From positions 50,997 through 114,996 of the forward strand of contig NZ_WIQU01000062.1 of the NCBI RefSeq assembly GCF_015732285.1: DNA of 64,000 nucleotides, given 5' to 3'. This document shows positions 8,620 to 17,151 of this stretch, piece after piece. A program made the position numbers and the translations under genes. The notes beneath the pieces are model-generated. The model was not told the origin of the DNA, did no database searches, and saw nothing but the letters and a program-made list of their open reading frames with translations. The first letter of the stretch is position 1; the number at the start of each line of letters is the position of its first letter. This DNA is from Pectinatus frisingensis. GTDB taxonomy: Bacteria; Bacillota; Negativicutes; Selenomonadales; Selenomonadaceae.

Positions 8620-9024
8620 ATGGATAAGCAGTATAAATGCCATAAAATATCCGGTGGTAAAGTTAAAGGTGAATTATTGTTTTCTAAAGATGGATTATGT
8701 TTTTATCTGATAGATCCGAAGACAGGTAAAATTATAGAAAAAGAACACTGCCTTTATGGACAGTCTATTGCCGGAAAAATTCTCGTATTCCCATATGGTA
8801 AAGGAAGTTCTGTAGTACAGGCCGATGGTATGTATCAATTGAAAATGACCGGCATGAATCCAGCGGCAATGATAGTTGTAAATGCTGATACCACTTTGGC
8901 TGCAAGCGCAATCATTCTTAAAGCGCCGATGGTAAATAAAATGAGTGGTGATTTTTACAAGGAGCTGCATAACGGAGATATGGCAGAGCTGGATGCAGAT
9001 AATGGTATTTTAACTAGAATATGA
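8620..9024 (+). CDS. Aconitase X swivel (small) subunit, DUF126
   Basis: A 134-residue small beta-rich domain matching the AcnX swivel subunit, with motifs GGKVKGELLFS near the N-terminus, the central FPYGKGSSVVQ loop and AAMIVVNADTTLAASAII. The FPYGKGSS loop is the family's substrate-binding serine loop. It pairs with the large subunit encoded 1 nt upstream to form the active dehydratase. The ribosome site GGGGAG lies in the end of the previous gene, pointing to coupled translation and one-to-one expression. Confidence 0.85.
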   Translation: MDKQYKCHKISGGKVKGELLFSKDGLCFYLIDPKTGKIIEKEHCLYGQSIAGKILVFPYGKGSSVVQADGMYQLKMTGMNPAAMIVVNADTTLAASAIILKAPMVNKMSGDFYKELHNGDMAELDADNGILTRI

Positions 9025-9037
9025 AAGGGATATTTGC

Positions 9038-10009
9038 ATGAAACCTGTAAAAATTTGGATAATTGATGAAGAATGGCCGGAATATGAATATGAAACTACC
9101 GTTTTAAAAAGAGAATTACCGGGCTGTGAAATAAGATATTCAACTTATGACAATGAAAAGGATTTGGAAGAGTTCGGCCGGTACGCTGATATTATTTTAG
9201 CTCAGATATACGTTGATTTTTCTGCACAGATAATAAATAAATTGGAATGCTGCAAAGGAATAGCCGTTTATGGAGGCGGTTATGACAGAGTTGATATCGC
9301 AGCAGCGCGTGCCAGAGGAATAGGTGTTACCAATGTTCATGGTTATTGTATAGAAGATATAGCAGATTACGTTATGGCGGCAATATACAGTATATGTAAA
9401 CCATTAAATGGTTATAAGGATAATATTAAAGCAGGAATGTGGGGAGCACAGGCAGTAAAAAATGTAATTTTTCACAGAATTTCGCAGCGGACGCTGTTTG
9501 TAGCAGGATTTGGTCTGGTCGGCAGAGGCGTGGCACAAAAAGCATTGTCAATGGGGATGAAGGTAATAGCTTATGATCCTTTTGTACCGGAAGAAAAAAT
9601 GCAGGAAATGCACGTTATGCCGGTATGTTTGGAAGATGGATTTAAACAAGCAGATTTTGCAAGTATACATATAATATGTAATGAAAAAACAACCAATCTT
9701 ATAACGAAGAAATATTTTTCCATGATGAAACCGACAGCTTATCTTATAAACACCGCCCGTGGAAAGGTACTTAATGAAGCAGAACTTATTGAAGCAGTAG
9801 AAAACAAAACCATTGCAGGAGCTATTATTGATGTTGTAAATGTTGAACCACCGACAGGCAGGGAACAAATTTTTAATACAGGAAATATCACAGTAACACC
9901 GCATATATGCTACATATCGGCTGAATCTTATAAAGAATTGAAGGAACGTACAGCATATAATGCTATAAAAATGCTGCGCGGTGAAAGACCTGATGACTTA
10001 GTGAACTGA
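9038..10009 (+). CDS. D-isomer-specific 2-hydroxyacid dehydrogenase (NAD-dependent)
   Basis: A 323-residue enzyme of the phosphoglycerate dehydrogenase/CtBP-like family. It shows the substrate-domain GGGYDRVDIAAARARGI motif, the nucleotide-binding GFGLVGRG (G-x-G-x-x-G), the catalytic Arg in NTARGKV, the Glu in VNVEPP and the His in TPHICY. It interconverts a 2-keto acid and a D-2-hydroxy acid with NAD(H). The gene lies 13 nt after the AcnX small subunit and 17 nt before hutI in the same operon. One speculative role is handling imidazole-lactate/imidazole-pyruvate, or the keto acid formed after an AcnX dehydration. Serine biosynthesis (SerA) is unlikely because there is no ACT domain and no partner gene. 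Confidence 0.85.
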   Translation: MKPVKIWIIDEEWPEYEYETTVLKRELPGCEIRYSTYDNEKDLEEFGRYADIILAQIYVDFSAQIINKLECCKGIAVYGGGYDRVDIAAARARGIGVTNVHGYCIEDIADYVMAAIYSICKPLNGYKDNIKAGMWGAQAVKNVIFHRISQRTLFVAGFGLVGRGVAQKALSMGMKVIAYDPFVPEEKMQEMHVMPVCLEDGFKQADFASIHIICNEKTTNLITKKYFSMMKPTAYLINTARGKVLNEAELIEAVENKTIAGAIIDVVNVEPPTGREQIFNTGNITVTPHICYISAESYKELKERTAYNAIKMLRGERPDDLVN

Positions 10010-10026
10010 AAGAACAAGGTGATAAA

Positions 10027-11271
10027 ATGGAACGTTTGCTGATAAAAAACTTGTCACAGATTGCAACACCTATAGGAAAGTCGGCTTTGAAAGGCAAGAA
10101 AATGGAAGACATAAAGTTTTATCATGATGGAGCCATTTATTGCGAAGATGGAATAATACAAGCAGTTGGTAATACTCAGGCGATAGTGCACAGATTAAAA
10201 CCTGCAGCTGAAATGAAAATAATTGATGGTAAAGGAAAATGCGCTGTACCAGGTTTTATTGATCCGCATACGCATTTTTTGTTTGGCGGCACTCGTGCTG
10301 ATGAATTTATTTCACGGCTGGAAGGTGTACCGTATATGGAGCTTTTGAAAAGGGGCGGTGGAATTGTCAGCACGATGAAGGCTACACGTGCTATGACGGA
10401 AGATGAAATGTATGCTGCCGGTAAAAAAACACTGGAAAATATGATAAAACAGGGTTTCACCATGATAGAAGGAAAAAGCGGCTATGGGCTTGATCATGAT
10501 ACAGAATTAAAGATGCTGCGCGCTATGAAAAAAATGAATGAAACTTTACCAGTATCATTAAAAACAACATTTCTCGGAGCACATGCTGTTCCACCAGAAT
10601 TTGCCGGTAATGCAGATGAGTTTATAGATTTTTTAATTGAAAAAGTTTTACCGGAAGTTGCAAAAGATAATCTTGCACAATTTTGCGATGTCTTTTGTGA
10701 AAAAGGTGTATTTACTGTAAAGCAGTCCAAGAAACTGCTGCTGGCTGCCCAGCAAATGGGATTAAAGTCAAAAATACATGCTGATGAGATAGTATCCACT
10801 GGTGGCGCCGGACTTGCTGTGCAGGTCGGAGCAATTAGTGCCGATCATTTATTGGCTGTATCGAGTACTGATATTGAAAAGCTGTCAGTAAGCAACACAG
10901 TGGCAGTACTTTTGCCAATCACGGCATTTTGTATGCGAAAAGACTTTGCCCCGGCTCGCCGCATGATAGATGCAGGATGTGCTGTAGCACTGGCAAGCGA
11001 CTATAATCCGGGCAGCTGTTATTCATATGCAGCACCGCTTTTACTGGCACTTGCTGTTATAAGCATGAAGATGAGTATTAATGAGACTGTTACGGCTATA
11101 ACGCTGAATGCTGCGGCAGCTGTTGATGAGGCTGAAACGGCAGGCAGCCTGGAAATAGGTAAAAAGGCAGATATTCTGCTTTTAAACAAACCGGATTATC
11201 GTTTTTTAGTTTATCTAACTGGTGTAAATATAGTTGAGCATGTTATAAAAAATGGCAAACTGTTATTTTAA
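10027..11271 (+). CDS. hutI: Imidazolonepropionase
   Basis: Hydrolyses 4-imidazolone-5-propanoate to N-formimino-L-glutamate, the third step of histidine degradation. Length (414 residues) and motifs fit HutI: PGFIDPHTHFLFGGTRADEF (metal His-x-His and substrate loop), IEGKSGYGLDHDTE, the metal His in KIHADEIVSTGGA, ADHLLAVS, and the Asp in LASDYNPGSCYS. It is followed 26 nt later by hutU. The pair is the firmest anchor for assigning this operon to urocanate catabolism. Confidence 0.95.
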   Translation: MERLLIKNLSQIATPIGKSALKGKKMEDIKFYHDGAIYCEDGIIQAVGNTQAIVHRLKPAAEMKIIDGKGKCAVPGFIDPHTHFLFGGTRADEFISRLEGVPYMELLKRGGGIVSTMKATRAMTEDEMYAAGKKTLENMIKQGFTMIEGKSGYGLDHDTELKMLRAMKKMNETLPVSLKTTFLGAHAVPPEFAGNADEFIDFLIEKVLPEVAKDNLAQFCDVFCEKGVFTVKQSKKLLLAAQQMGLKSKIHADEIVSTGGAGLAVQVGAISADHLLAVSSTDIEKLSVSNTVAVLLPITAFCMRKDFAPARRMIDAGCAVALASDYNPGSCYSYAAPLLLALAVISMKMSINETVTAITLNAAAAVDEAETAGSLEIGKKADILLLNKPDYRFLVYLTGVNIVEHVIKNGKLLF

Positions 11272-11297
11272 AAAATTATGCAAGGGAGTAATTTGGA

Positions 11298-13310
11298 ATG
11301 GCAAAATTAGTAACTGATGTAAAGCTGGACAATGTTTTTCCAGATATGCCGGAAGTCAAAAAAGGCATTCGTCGTGCACCGAGCCGCGGGTTTCTACTTA
11401 GCAATGATCAGACGAAAACAGCTTTAAAAAATGCCCTGCGTTATCTGCCTAAAGAACTGCATGAAAAAGCTGCACCGGAATTTTTACATGAATTGAAAAC
11501 ATATGGTCGTATATACGCATATAGGTGGCGGCCGCAAGGACGCATCTACGGTAAACCGATAGATGAATATAAGGGAAATTGTATTGAAGGAAAAGCTTTT
11601 CAGGTAATGATCGATAATAATCTTGATTTTGAAGTGGCACTTTATCCTTATGAACTCGTAACATATGGTGAAACAGGCAGTGTATGCCATGATTGGCTTG
11701 GTTATAGACTGATAAAAAAGTATCTGGAAATAATGACTAATGAACAAACTCTGGTAATAGAATCTGGCATGCCAATCGGTTTGTTTCCATCCAAACCGAA
11801 TGCACCGCGTGTTATAAATACTAATGCCTTGATGATTGGTATGTTTGATAATGAAAGGGATTGGGAAATCGCTGAGGAAATGGGTGTAGCCAATTATGGG
11901 CAGATGACAGCCGGTGGCTGGATGTATATTGGACCGCAGGGAATTGTTCATGGTACGTATAACACACTTTTAAATGCCGGTCGTCTGCACTTGGGAATTC
12001 CTAATGACGAAGATTTGCGCGGACATATATTCGTAAGCTCAGGAATGGGTGGAATGAGTGGCGCACAGCCTAAGGCTGTTGAAATAGCTAATGGGGTGGG
12101 TATAATAGCCGAAGTTGATTATTCCCGTATAAAAACGCGTCTGGATCAGGGATGGGTAAGTGAATGCTATGATAATCTTGATGAAGTATTTAAATCAGCT
12201 AATAAGCATATGAAAAATAGGATGACCATATCTATAGCTTATAATGGCAATATAGTTGATCTTTTAGAGTATATTGTAAAAAATGATATAAAAATCGACC
12301 TTATGAGTGATCAAACTTCATGCCATGTTGTCTATGAGGGTGGATACTGCCCGCAGGGAATTACCTTTGAAGAACGTACACGCATGCTGTCAGAAGACCG
12401 TGAAACTTTTAAAAAATTTGTAGATAAAAGTCTGCGGCGTCAGTATAGGCTCATAATGAGCTGTGTAAAAAAAGGAACATATTTCTTTGACTATGGCAAT
12501 TCTTTTCTTAAAGCAGTATATGATGCCGGTGTAAAAGAATTATCCAAGAATGGCATTGATGAAAAAGATGGATTTACTCTGCCGTCCTATGTTGAAGATA
12601 TAATGGGACCGCATCTTTTTGATTATGGCTATGGTCCATTTCGCTGGGTATGCCTTAGCGGTAAGCACAAAGATCTTGTGCAGACAGATAAGGCCGCTAT
12701 GTCCTGTATCAATCCCGATCGCCGTTACCAGGATAGAGATAACTATAACTGGATACGTGATGCAGAAAAAAATAAAATGGTAGTTGGTACACAGGCACGC
12801 ATACTTTATCAGGATGCTGAAGGAAGAATAAAAATTGCTCTTAAATTTAATGAAATGGTACGGAAGGGAAAAGTCGGACCAATAATGCTGGGACGTGATC
12901 ATCATGATGTCAGCGGCACAGATTCGCCATTCAGAGAAACGTCTAATATTAAAGATGGCAGCAATGTTATGGCTGATATGGCTGTACAGTGCTATGCCGG
13001 TAATGCGGCCCGCGGCATGAGTCTGATTTCACTGCACAATGGTGGTGGTACCGGTATAGGTAAAGCTATAAACGGTGGATTTGGACTGGTACTTGATGGC
13101 AGTGAAAGAATTGATAAGATAATAAAATCAGCTATACTCTGGGATGTAATGGGAGGAGTAGCCCGCCGTAACTGGGCACGCAATCCTCATGCAATGGAAG
13201 TGGCAGAAGAATTTAATAAAAAATATGAAGGCAAGGGACATATCACTATACCTTTTGTGGCAGACGAAGATATGATAAATACTCTTGTTGATAAAATGTT
13301 TGATGAATAA
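11298..13310 (+). CDS. hutU: Urocanate hydratase (long form)
   Basis: Urocanase adds water to urocanate to give 4-imidazolone-5-propanoate, using tightly bound NAD+ as an electrophile. The 670-residue protein belongs to the longer urocanase form (the B. subtilis enzyme is ~550). Signatures are the NAD-site SSGMGGMSGAQPKAVE, the conserved DQTSCH motif with the expected cysteine, GGYCPQGITFEE, and SGTDSPFRET near the C-terminus. It is the last gene of the operon and is followed by a 449-nt non-coding stretch. No HutH (histidine ammonia-lyase) is in the window, so urocanate is either imported, made by a distant HutH, or produced by another route. A thiourocanate-hydratase relative is a less likely alternative. 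Confidence 0.93.
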   Translation: MAKLVTDVKLDNVFPDMPEVKKGIRRAPSRGFLLSNDQTKTALKNALRYLPKELHEKAAPEFLHELKTYGRIYAYRWRPQGRIYGKPIDEYKGNCIEGKAFQVMIDNNLDFEVALYPYELVTYGETGSVCHDWLGYRLIKKYLEIMTNEQTLVIESGMPIGLFPSKPNAPRVINTNALMIGMFDNERDWEIAEEMGVANYGQMTAGGWMYIGPQGIVHGTYNTLLNAGRLHLGIPNDEDLRGHIFVSSGMGGMSGAQPKAVEIANGVGIIAEVDYSRIKTRLDQGWVSECYDNLDEVFKSANKHMKNRMTISIAYNGNIVDLLEYIVKNDIKIDLMSDQTSCHVVYEGGYCPQGITFEERTRMLSEDRETFKKFVDKSLRRQYRLIMSCVKKGTYFFDYGNSFLKAVYDAGVKELSKNGIDEKDGFTLPSYVEDIMGPHLFDYGYGPFRWVCLSGKHKDLVQTDKAAMSCINPDRRYQDRDNYNWIRDAEKNKMVVGTQARILYQDAEGRIKIALKFNEMVRKGKVGPIMLGRDHHDVSGTDSPFRETSNIKDGSNVMADMAVQCYAGNAARGMSLISLHNGGGTGIGKAINGGFGLVLDGSERIDKIIKSAILWDVMGGVARRNWARNPHAMEVAEEFNKKYEGKGHITIPFVADEDMINTLVDKMFDE

Positions 13311-13565
13311 GTTTATGTTACCGGGTAGATTGACATTAAAATTGAAGAGTAAGCAGAAAATGATGAAATGGTATCTGCTTCGTGCCCAGGATATAATAAA
13401 GACTCATATAAAAGCATTAGCGAATGCAATTGCATTTGTAAAAATTAAGTATATATATTATCATTAAAGGATTATTAAAATGAGAAAAATGAGTATTGAA
13501 TGCATAAATATATAAGTTTGATATAATAAAATAAAGATATTTTAATATCATAATAAAATGTATAA

Positions 13566-13652
13566 TTGACAACCTAATAAATGCATATTATAATGAGTAC
13601 ATAAAAAGCAATGGCGCTTATCCTTTAGAGGATAGGTGCCATTTTTATTATA
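13566..13652 (+). promoter_or_regulatory. Promoter plus 5'-end leader terminator (copy C) of the TauC/TauB-type transporter
   Basis: TTGACA 13566-13571, 17-bp spacer, TATAAT 13589-13594. The transcript would start at about 13601, then AGCAATGG (from 13607) enters an 11-bp stem (13613-13623 with 13630-13640, loop of 6 nt; two more A-U pairs extend it) followed by a T-run. The stretch 13311-13565 before it and 13678-13759 after it carry no convincing gene. Confidence 0.75.
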
Positions 13653-13662
13653 TTTAGGCATA

Positions 13663-13677
13663 AATGAAATTATCATT
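13663..13677. promoter_or_regulatory. Palindrome AATGA-N5-TCATT, candidate operator
   Basis: Same arms and spacing as at 4706-4720, again between a leader terminator and the first gene. The repeated position supports a shared DNA-binding regulator, most simply the RpiR protein encoded at 3748 (inference). Confidence 0.35.
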
Positions 13678-13759
13678 AATGCAAGTGAATGATTTATTAC
13701 AATCACAATATAAGGATAATATATAAGCTTAAGTATTTATAATATTATGGAGGTAAAAA

Positions 13760-14551
13760 ATGGGATCATTAATAGATGCATTTACACCTAAGGGAAAAAT
13801 GAAATCTACATATGTCGTTGTAATTGCAGCAATAGCATTCGCAATAATTTTACTGCTGTGGTCGGCATTTACTTTAACAGGAGCGGTTGATCAGTTTTTT
13901 TTGCCACCGCCTACTGATGTAATAAAAACAGCTATAAGTTTATTTACTCAGGGAGATTTCATAAAAGATATAGGGATAACGGTTTTTCGTGTTATGGCAG
14001 GGTTCATAATCGCGGCTGCAGTAGCGTTGCCGCTGGGACTTATGATAGGAACCTATGCACCTATGTCAGCTTTTTTGGAATATGTAGTTTCCTTTGTCAG
14101 ATACCTGCCGGCATCAGCATTTATTCCATTGTTTATTTTGTGGATAGGAATAGATGAACCGGAAAAGATAGCGGTAATTATCCTGGGAAGTTTTCCACAG
14201 CTGATTTTGATGATTGCAACTAATGTGCGCAATGTACCGATGTCAATGATTGAAGTCTCCTATACACTGGGAACATCAAAGGCTGATGTTTTATGGAAAG
14301 TAATTTTACCAAAAGCGCTGCCCGATATAATGGATACATTTCGTACTGTTTTAGGCTGGGCATGGACATATGTAATAGTTGCAGAACTAGTAGGCGCATC
14401 TTCCGGCATAGGGTTTATGATAATTCAGTCACAGAGGATGATGAATACGGCTAATATTTTTGTTGGCATTTTATCTATAGGATTTATAGGAATGATTATT
14501 GATGTTTTATTTAAACTTTGTCATAAGAAATTTTTCTTCTGGAATAATTAA
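13760..14551 (+). CDS. ABC transporter permease, TauC/SsuC/ThiX type
   Basis: A 263-residue inner-membrane permease with about six hydrophobic helices. The family's EAA-type loop appears as IEVSYTLGTSKADVLWKVILPKALP (residues ~170-195), the coupling site for the ATPase. The YLPASAFIPLFILWIG segment is typical of nitrate/taurine/sulfonate-type importers. GGAGG lies 7 nt before the ATG. It is followed by its ATPase, a small unknown protein, then the binding protein under its own leader. Given the hut-like genes upstream and the shared leader type, the substrate may be urocanate or another imidazole/amide compound. Taurine-type substrates cannot be excluded from sequence. Confidence 0.85.
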   Translation: MGSLIDAFTPKGKMKSTYVVVIAAIAFAIILLLWSAFTLTGAVDQFFLPPPTDVIKTAISLFTQGDFIKDIGITVFRVMAGFIIAAAVALPLGLMIGTYAPMSAFLEYVVSFVRYLPASAFIPLFILWIGIDEPEKIAVIILGSFPQLILMIATNVRNVPMSMIEVSYTLGTSKADVLWKVILPKALPDIMDTFRTVLGWAWTYVIVAELVGASSGIGFMIIQSQRMMNTANIFVGILSIGFIGMIIDVLFKLCHKKFFFWNN

Positions 14552-14573
14552 TGCATAACAGGAAGGGATACAA

Positions 14574-15386
14574 ATGCAGATTAGAGATATAGAAAATACC
14601 AATTTAGGGCTTGAGGTAGAGAATGTAACTAAAATATATAACATAAAAAAAGGCAATGTTTTAGCATTGGATAATGTTAGTTTGCATGTACATCCCAATG
14701 AATTTTTATCGCTGTTGGGAACGTCAGGCTGTGGAAAATCGACATTACTGCGGATCATTTGTGGATTAGAGAAAACAACGGAAGGTCGAATAGTAAATCA
14801 GGGGAAAGTTATAACAGGTCCGGGGGCAGATAGAGGAATGGTCTTTCAGGCATATAATCTTTTTCCATGGATGACTATTTCTGAAAATATTCAATTTGGT
14901 TTAAAGCAAAAAAAAGCTTCTTCTAAAGAAGCCAGGGAAATAGCAGAACATTATACAAATCTTGTTGGTCTTAACGGTTTTGAAACGCAGTATCCTAATT
15001 CTCTTTCCGGAGGGATGAGGCAGAGGGTGGCAATTGCCAGAGCTTTAGCCAATGATCCCAGCGTGCTTCTTTTGGACGAACCTTTTGGAGCATTGGATAT
15101 GCAGACAAGAGGAGTTATGCAGGAACTATTGTTGAACATATGGCAAAAATCACCAAAAACGATAATAATGGTGACTCATGATGTAGATGAAGCAATATTT
15201 TTGGCTGACAGGGTAGCGATAATGTCAGCCCGGCCCGGTAAAATTAAAGAAATACTGGATGTAAAGAAAGGACTGCCAAGGCCGCGTAACTATCATGTAA
15301 AAACATCACAGGAGTTTATCAAATATAAAGAAAGGGCAACTGATATTATCAGGGAAGAAAGTATGAAACTTTTAAATAGTGTATAA
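14574..15386 (+). CDS. ABC transporter ATPase, TauB/SsuB type
   Basis: A 270-residue nucleotide-binding subunit. It has Walker A GTSGCGKSTLL (~residue 50), the Q-loop VFQAYNLFPW, signature [15 protein letters not shown], Walker B VLLLDEPFGALD and the H-loop VTHDVDEAIFLADRV. Sequence and size match the nitrate/sulfonate/taurine group. It powers import through the permease 22 nt upstream. It lies on the leader-C transcript, whereas the binding protein is on a separate leader-D transcript, so stoichiometry could be tuned independently. Confidence 0.9.
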   Translation: MQIRDIENTNLGLEVENVTKIYNIKKGNVLALDNVSLHVHPNEFLSLLGTSGCGKSTLLRIICGLEKTTEGRIVNQGKVITGPGADRGMVFQAYNLFPWMTISENIQFGLKQKKASSKEAREIAEHYTNLVGLNGFETQYPNSLSGGMRQRVAIARALANDPSVLLLDEPFGALDMQTRGVMQELLLNIWQKSPKTIIMVTHDVDEAIFLADRVAIMSARPGKIKEILDVKKGLPRPRNYHVKTSQEFIKYKERATDIIREESMKLLNSV

Positions 15387-15400
15387 AAAGGAGAATTTTT

Positions 15401-15631
15401 ATGTATTTGATAAGAAAGTTTATTACTGAGAATCAGCAGGAAACCAGGCTGGTTGTAGGATATACCTATGAATTGGAAAATGCGGTAGAATCCATTGAAA
15501 TTAATTATGGTGAGCCTGATTCTATAGAAGATATTACAGGCGGTAAGATACTTTATTATAATAAATCAGGTAAAAAGATGGCTTTTTGGGTTCGTGAAAT
15601 GAGTCTAATAGAAAAAGGCAATAAATTCTAA
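15401..15631 (+). CDS. Small uncharacterised protein (76 aa) in the transporter locus
   Basis: A 76-residue protein that I do not recognise. It is soluble-looking, rich in Glu/Lys/Tyr, with an alternating pattern in the middle (VVGYTYELENAVESIEINYG) suggestive of beta strands and no membrane segment or signal. It begins 14 nt after the ATPase stop with a good AAGGAG ribosome site, so it is very likely translated as part of the transporter operon. A short weak hairpin (GGGCT/AGTCC near 15676) follows. It could be a regulator or accessory of the importer; nothing in the sequence fixes a function. Confidence 0.7.
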   Translation: MYLIRKFITENQQETRLVVGYTYELENAVESIEINYGEPDSIEDITGGKILYYNKSGKKMAFWVREMSLIEKGNKF

Positions 15632-15714
15632 TAATAGGATGATTTTGATAATAACGAGCTACAATTTTAGTATGGGCTTATAGTCCTTTTCGGATGAAAA
15701 TCATAAAACAAATA

Positions 15715-15797
15715 TTAACAATAAGGTGTGATGATATTACTCTAATGGCAAAGCAAAGGCGCTTATTCCAAGTAAGGGAGTAGGCGTTTTTGTTTTA
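15715..15797 (+). promoter_or_regulatory. Leader terminator (copy D) with weak promoter upstream of the binding protein
   Basis: AGCAAAGG (15752) leads into a 10-bp stem (15760-15769 with 15777-15786), followed by TTTTTGTTTT. This closely resembles copies A-C. The promoter is less clear than the others: TTAACA at 15715-15720 with TACTCT 17 bp later is the best fit. Confidence 0.6.
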
Positions 15798-15810
15798 TTT
15801 TATATTAAGA

Positions 15811-15829
15811 AATGAATAATTTATTCATT
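15811..15829. promoter_or_regulatory. 19-nt perfect palindrome, candidate operator
   Basis: Perfect palindrome with arms AATGAATAA/TTATTCATT around a central T, placed right after leader terminator D and ~45 nt before the binding-protein start. It contains the AATGA...TCATT ends seen at 4706 and 13663 but with wider spacing. Confidence 0.35.
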
Positions 15830-15874
15830 CAATATGGTGGTTATTTAATTTATATATTTTGGGAGGTAGCAACT

Positions 15875-16909
15875 ATGAAATTAAAATGGGAAAAATTGAT
15901 TGCGGCTGGAATAGCATCAGCTATGCTGATTGTGGCTGCAGGATGTGGTGGAAGTACAGGTACGTCATCCGGTTCGGGATCTGGGACAGGATCGGGGTCG
16001 GCACAAAGTGACAAGGTAATCATAGGACAGTCGTCATGGATAGGTTTCGCACCACTTTATATAGCTGAAGAAAAAGGATTTTTTAAAGAACATGGTGCTG
16101 ATGTTGAAATTCAGTCAATTGAAAGCAAGACTGACAGCAAAACAGCGCTGGCAGCTGATCGGATTCAAGGTGTATCCACCGATATGTCCACGCAGGTCAT
16201 GAATGCGGCAGCAGGCATTGATTTAGCACAAATTCTGGCATTAGATACTTCAGCCGGCGGTGATGGCATAGTAGCTAAGAAGGAATATAATTCAATTGAG
16301 GATTTAAAAGGTAAGAAAATTGCACTTGATACTACAGGCGGTGCTGATTATTTTTGGTTTCAATATTTATTACAGCAAAAAGGAATGACACTTAAGGATT
16401 TTGATGTGCAGAATATGTCAGCAGGGGATGCTGGAGCTGCTTTTGTTGCAGGAAAAGTTGATGCTGCTATTACTTGGCAGCCATGGCTTTCAAAAGCGGA
16501 AAAAACTGATTTTGGGCATACCATAATAGACAGTAAGGCAAGCCCTGGCGTAATAGTAGATACATTCGCTATGAAAAAATCCTATATAAAGGATCATCCT
16601 CAAGTAGCAAAAGCAATTGTAGCAGGCTGGTATGAAGCTATTAATTATATGAAATCCAACCCGGATGATGCTATAGCTATTATTGCAAAAAGAATGGGCG
16701 AAAAACCGGAAAGCATAAAATCTGAGTTAAATGATGTAAAATTTTATGACCAAGCTGGTAATAAGGCTTATTTTGGAACTGCTGATAATCAGGGTGATTT
16801 TTATAAGGTTACTGCTTTGGCAGCTAAATTGTGGAAGGATCTTGGTCTTGTAAACAAGGATGTAGATGCCGCATCAATTATTGACGGTTCTTTTCTTGAT
16901 GCAAAATAA
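15875..16909 (+). CDS. ABC transporter substrate-binding lipoprotein, TauA/SsuA (NMT1-like) type
   Basis: A lipoprotein of 344 residues: N-terminal Lys-rich segment, hydrophobic core and lipobox VAAGC, so the mature protein is anchored through cysteine. A low-complexity Gly/Ser linker follows, then the binding fold starting VIIGQSSWIGFAPLYIAEEKGFF, typical of nitrate/sulfonate/taurine-type binding proteins, with VDAAITWQPWLSKAE later. The start at 15875 is preceded by GGGAGG at 9 nt; the longer frame from 15812 would place ~21 residues before the signal and is rejected. It is the receptor for the permease/ATPase at 13.8-15.4 kb. It has its own leader (copy D), fitting the usual need for excess binding protein. 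The ligand is unknown. Confidence 0.88.
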   Translation: MKLKWEKLIAAGIASAMLIVAAGCGGSTGTSSGSGSGTGSGSAQSDKVIIGQSSWIGFAPLYIAEEKGFFKEHGADVEIQSIESKTDSKTALAADRIQGVSTDMSTQVMNAAAGIDLAQILALDTSAGGDGIVAKKEYNSIEDLKGKKIALDTTGGADYFWFQYLLQQKGMTLKDFDVQNMSAGDAGAAFVAGKVDAAITWQPWLSKAEKTDFGHTIIDSKASPGVIVDTFAMKKSYIKDHPQVAKAIVAGWYEAINYMKSNPDDAIAIIAKRMGEKPESIKSELNDVKFYDQAGNKAYFGTADNQGDFYKVTALAAKLWKDLGLVNKDVDAASIIDGSFLDAK

Positions 16910-16967
16910 CTTGAATAGTTAAAAACTCACTGATGATGATATATAAAAAATAATAGTTCATGTACAC

Positions 16968-17019
16968 TTCCTATATGGCAGACGGATATTAGAAATTGTT
17001 GCTGTGTAGGAAGTATTTT
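16968..17019 (+). terminator. Terminator after the binding-protein gene
   Basis: Imperfect 14-16 bp stem (ACTTCCTA arm near 16968 with TAGGAAGT arm near 17006-17014, several G-U pairs), followed by ATTTTTATG. Confidence 0.55.
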
Positions 17020-17032
17020 TATGGGAAAATAA

Positions 17033-17075
17033 AGGGGCGTCGCATGAATGTGTTGATTTCATAAAGATGCGGCTA
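17033..17075. repeat. Partial copy of a dispersed GTCGCATGAA...TTCATAAAG repeat
   Basis: About 40 nt closely matching 63059-63100 (shared blocks GTCGCATGAA and TTCATAAAG around TTGA). Here the inner GTCGCAT/ATGCGGC arms can form a small hairpin. The copy appears degenerate and lies in a 298-nt gap between convergent genes that is otherwise without a gene. Confidence 0.5.
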
Positions 17076-17151
17076 TTATTTACAAGTCTTATTAGAATTG
17101 TAAATTTCAGTAGTAAATACAATTCTTTATATAAAAAATTAATAATAAAAT

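Noticed and set aside
13285..13467. 60-codon frame after hutU
   Set aside because: Overlaps the end of hutU, has no ribosome site, composition not protein-like, and no homologue recognised.
2990..13640. ANTAR-type tandem stem-loop targets as explanation of the leaders
   Set aside because: ANTAR targets need two hairpins with six-base loops (A1, G4). Copies A-C have only one hairpin and no space for a second, and the loops do not fit. Kept only as a remote alternative.
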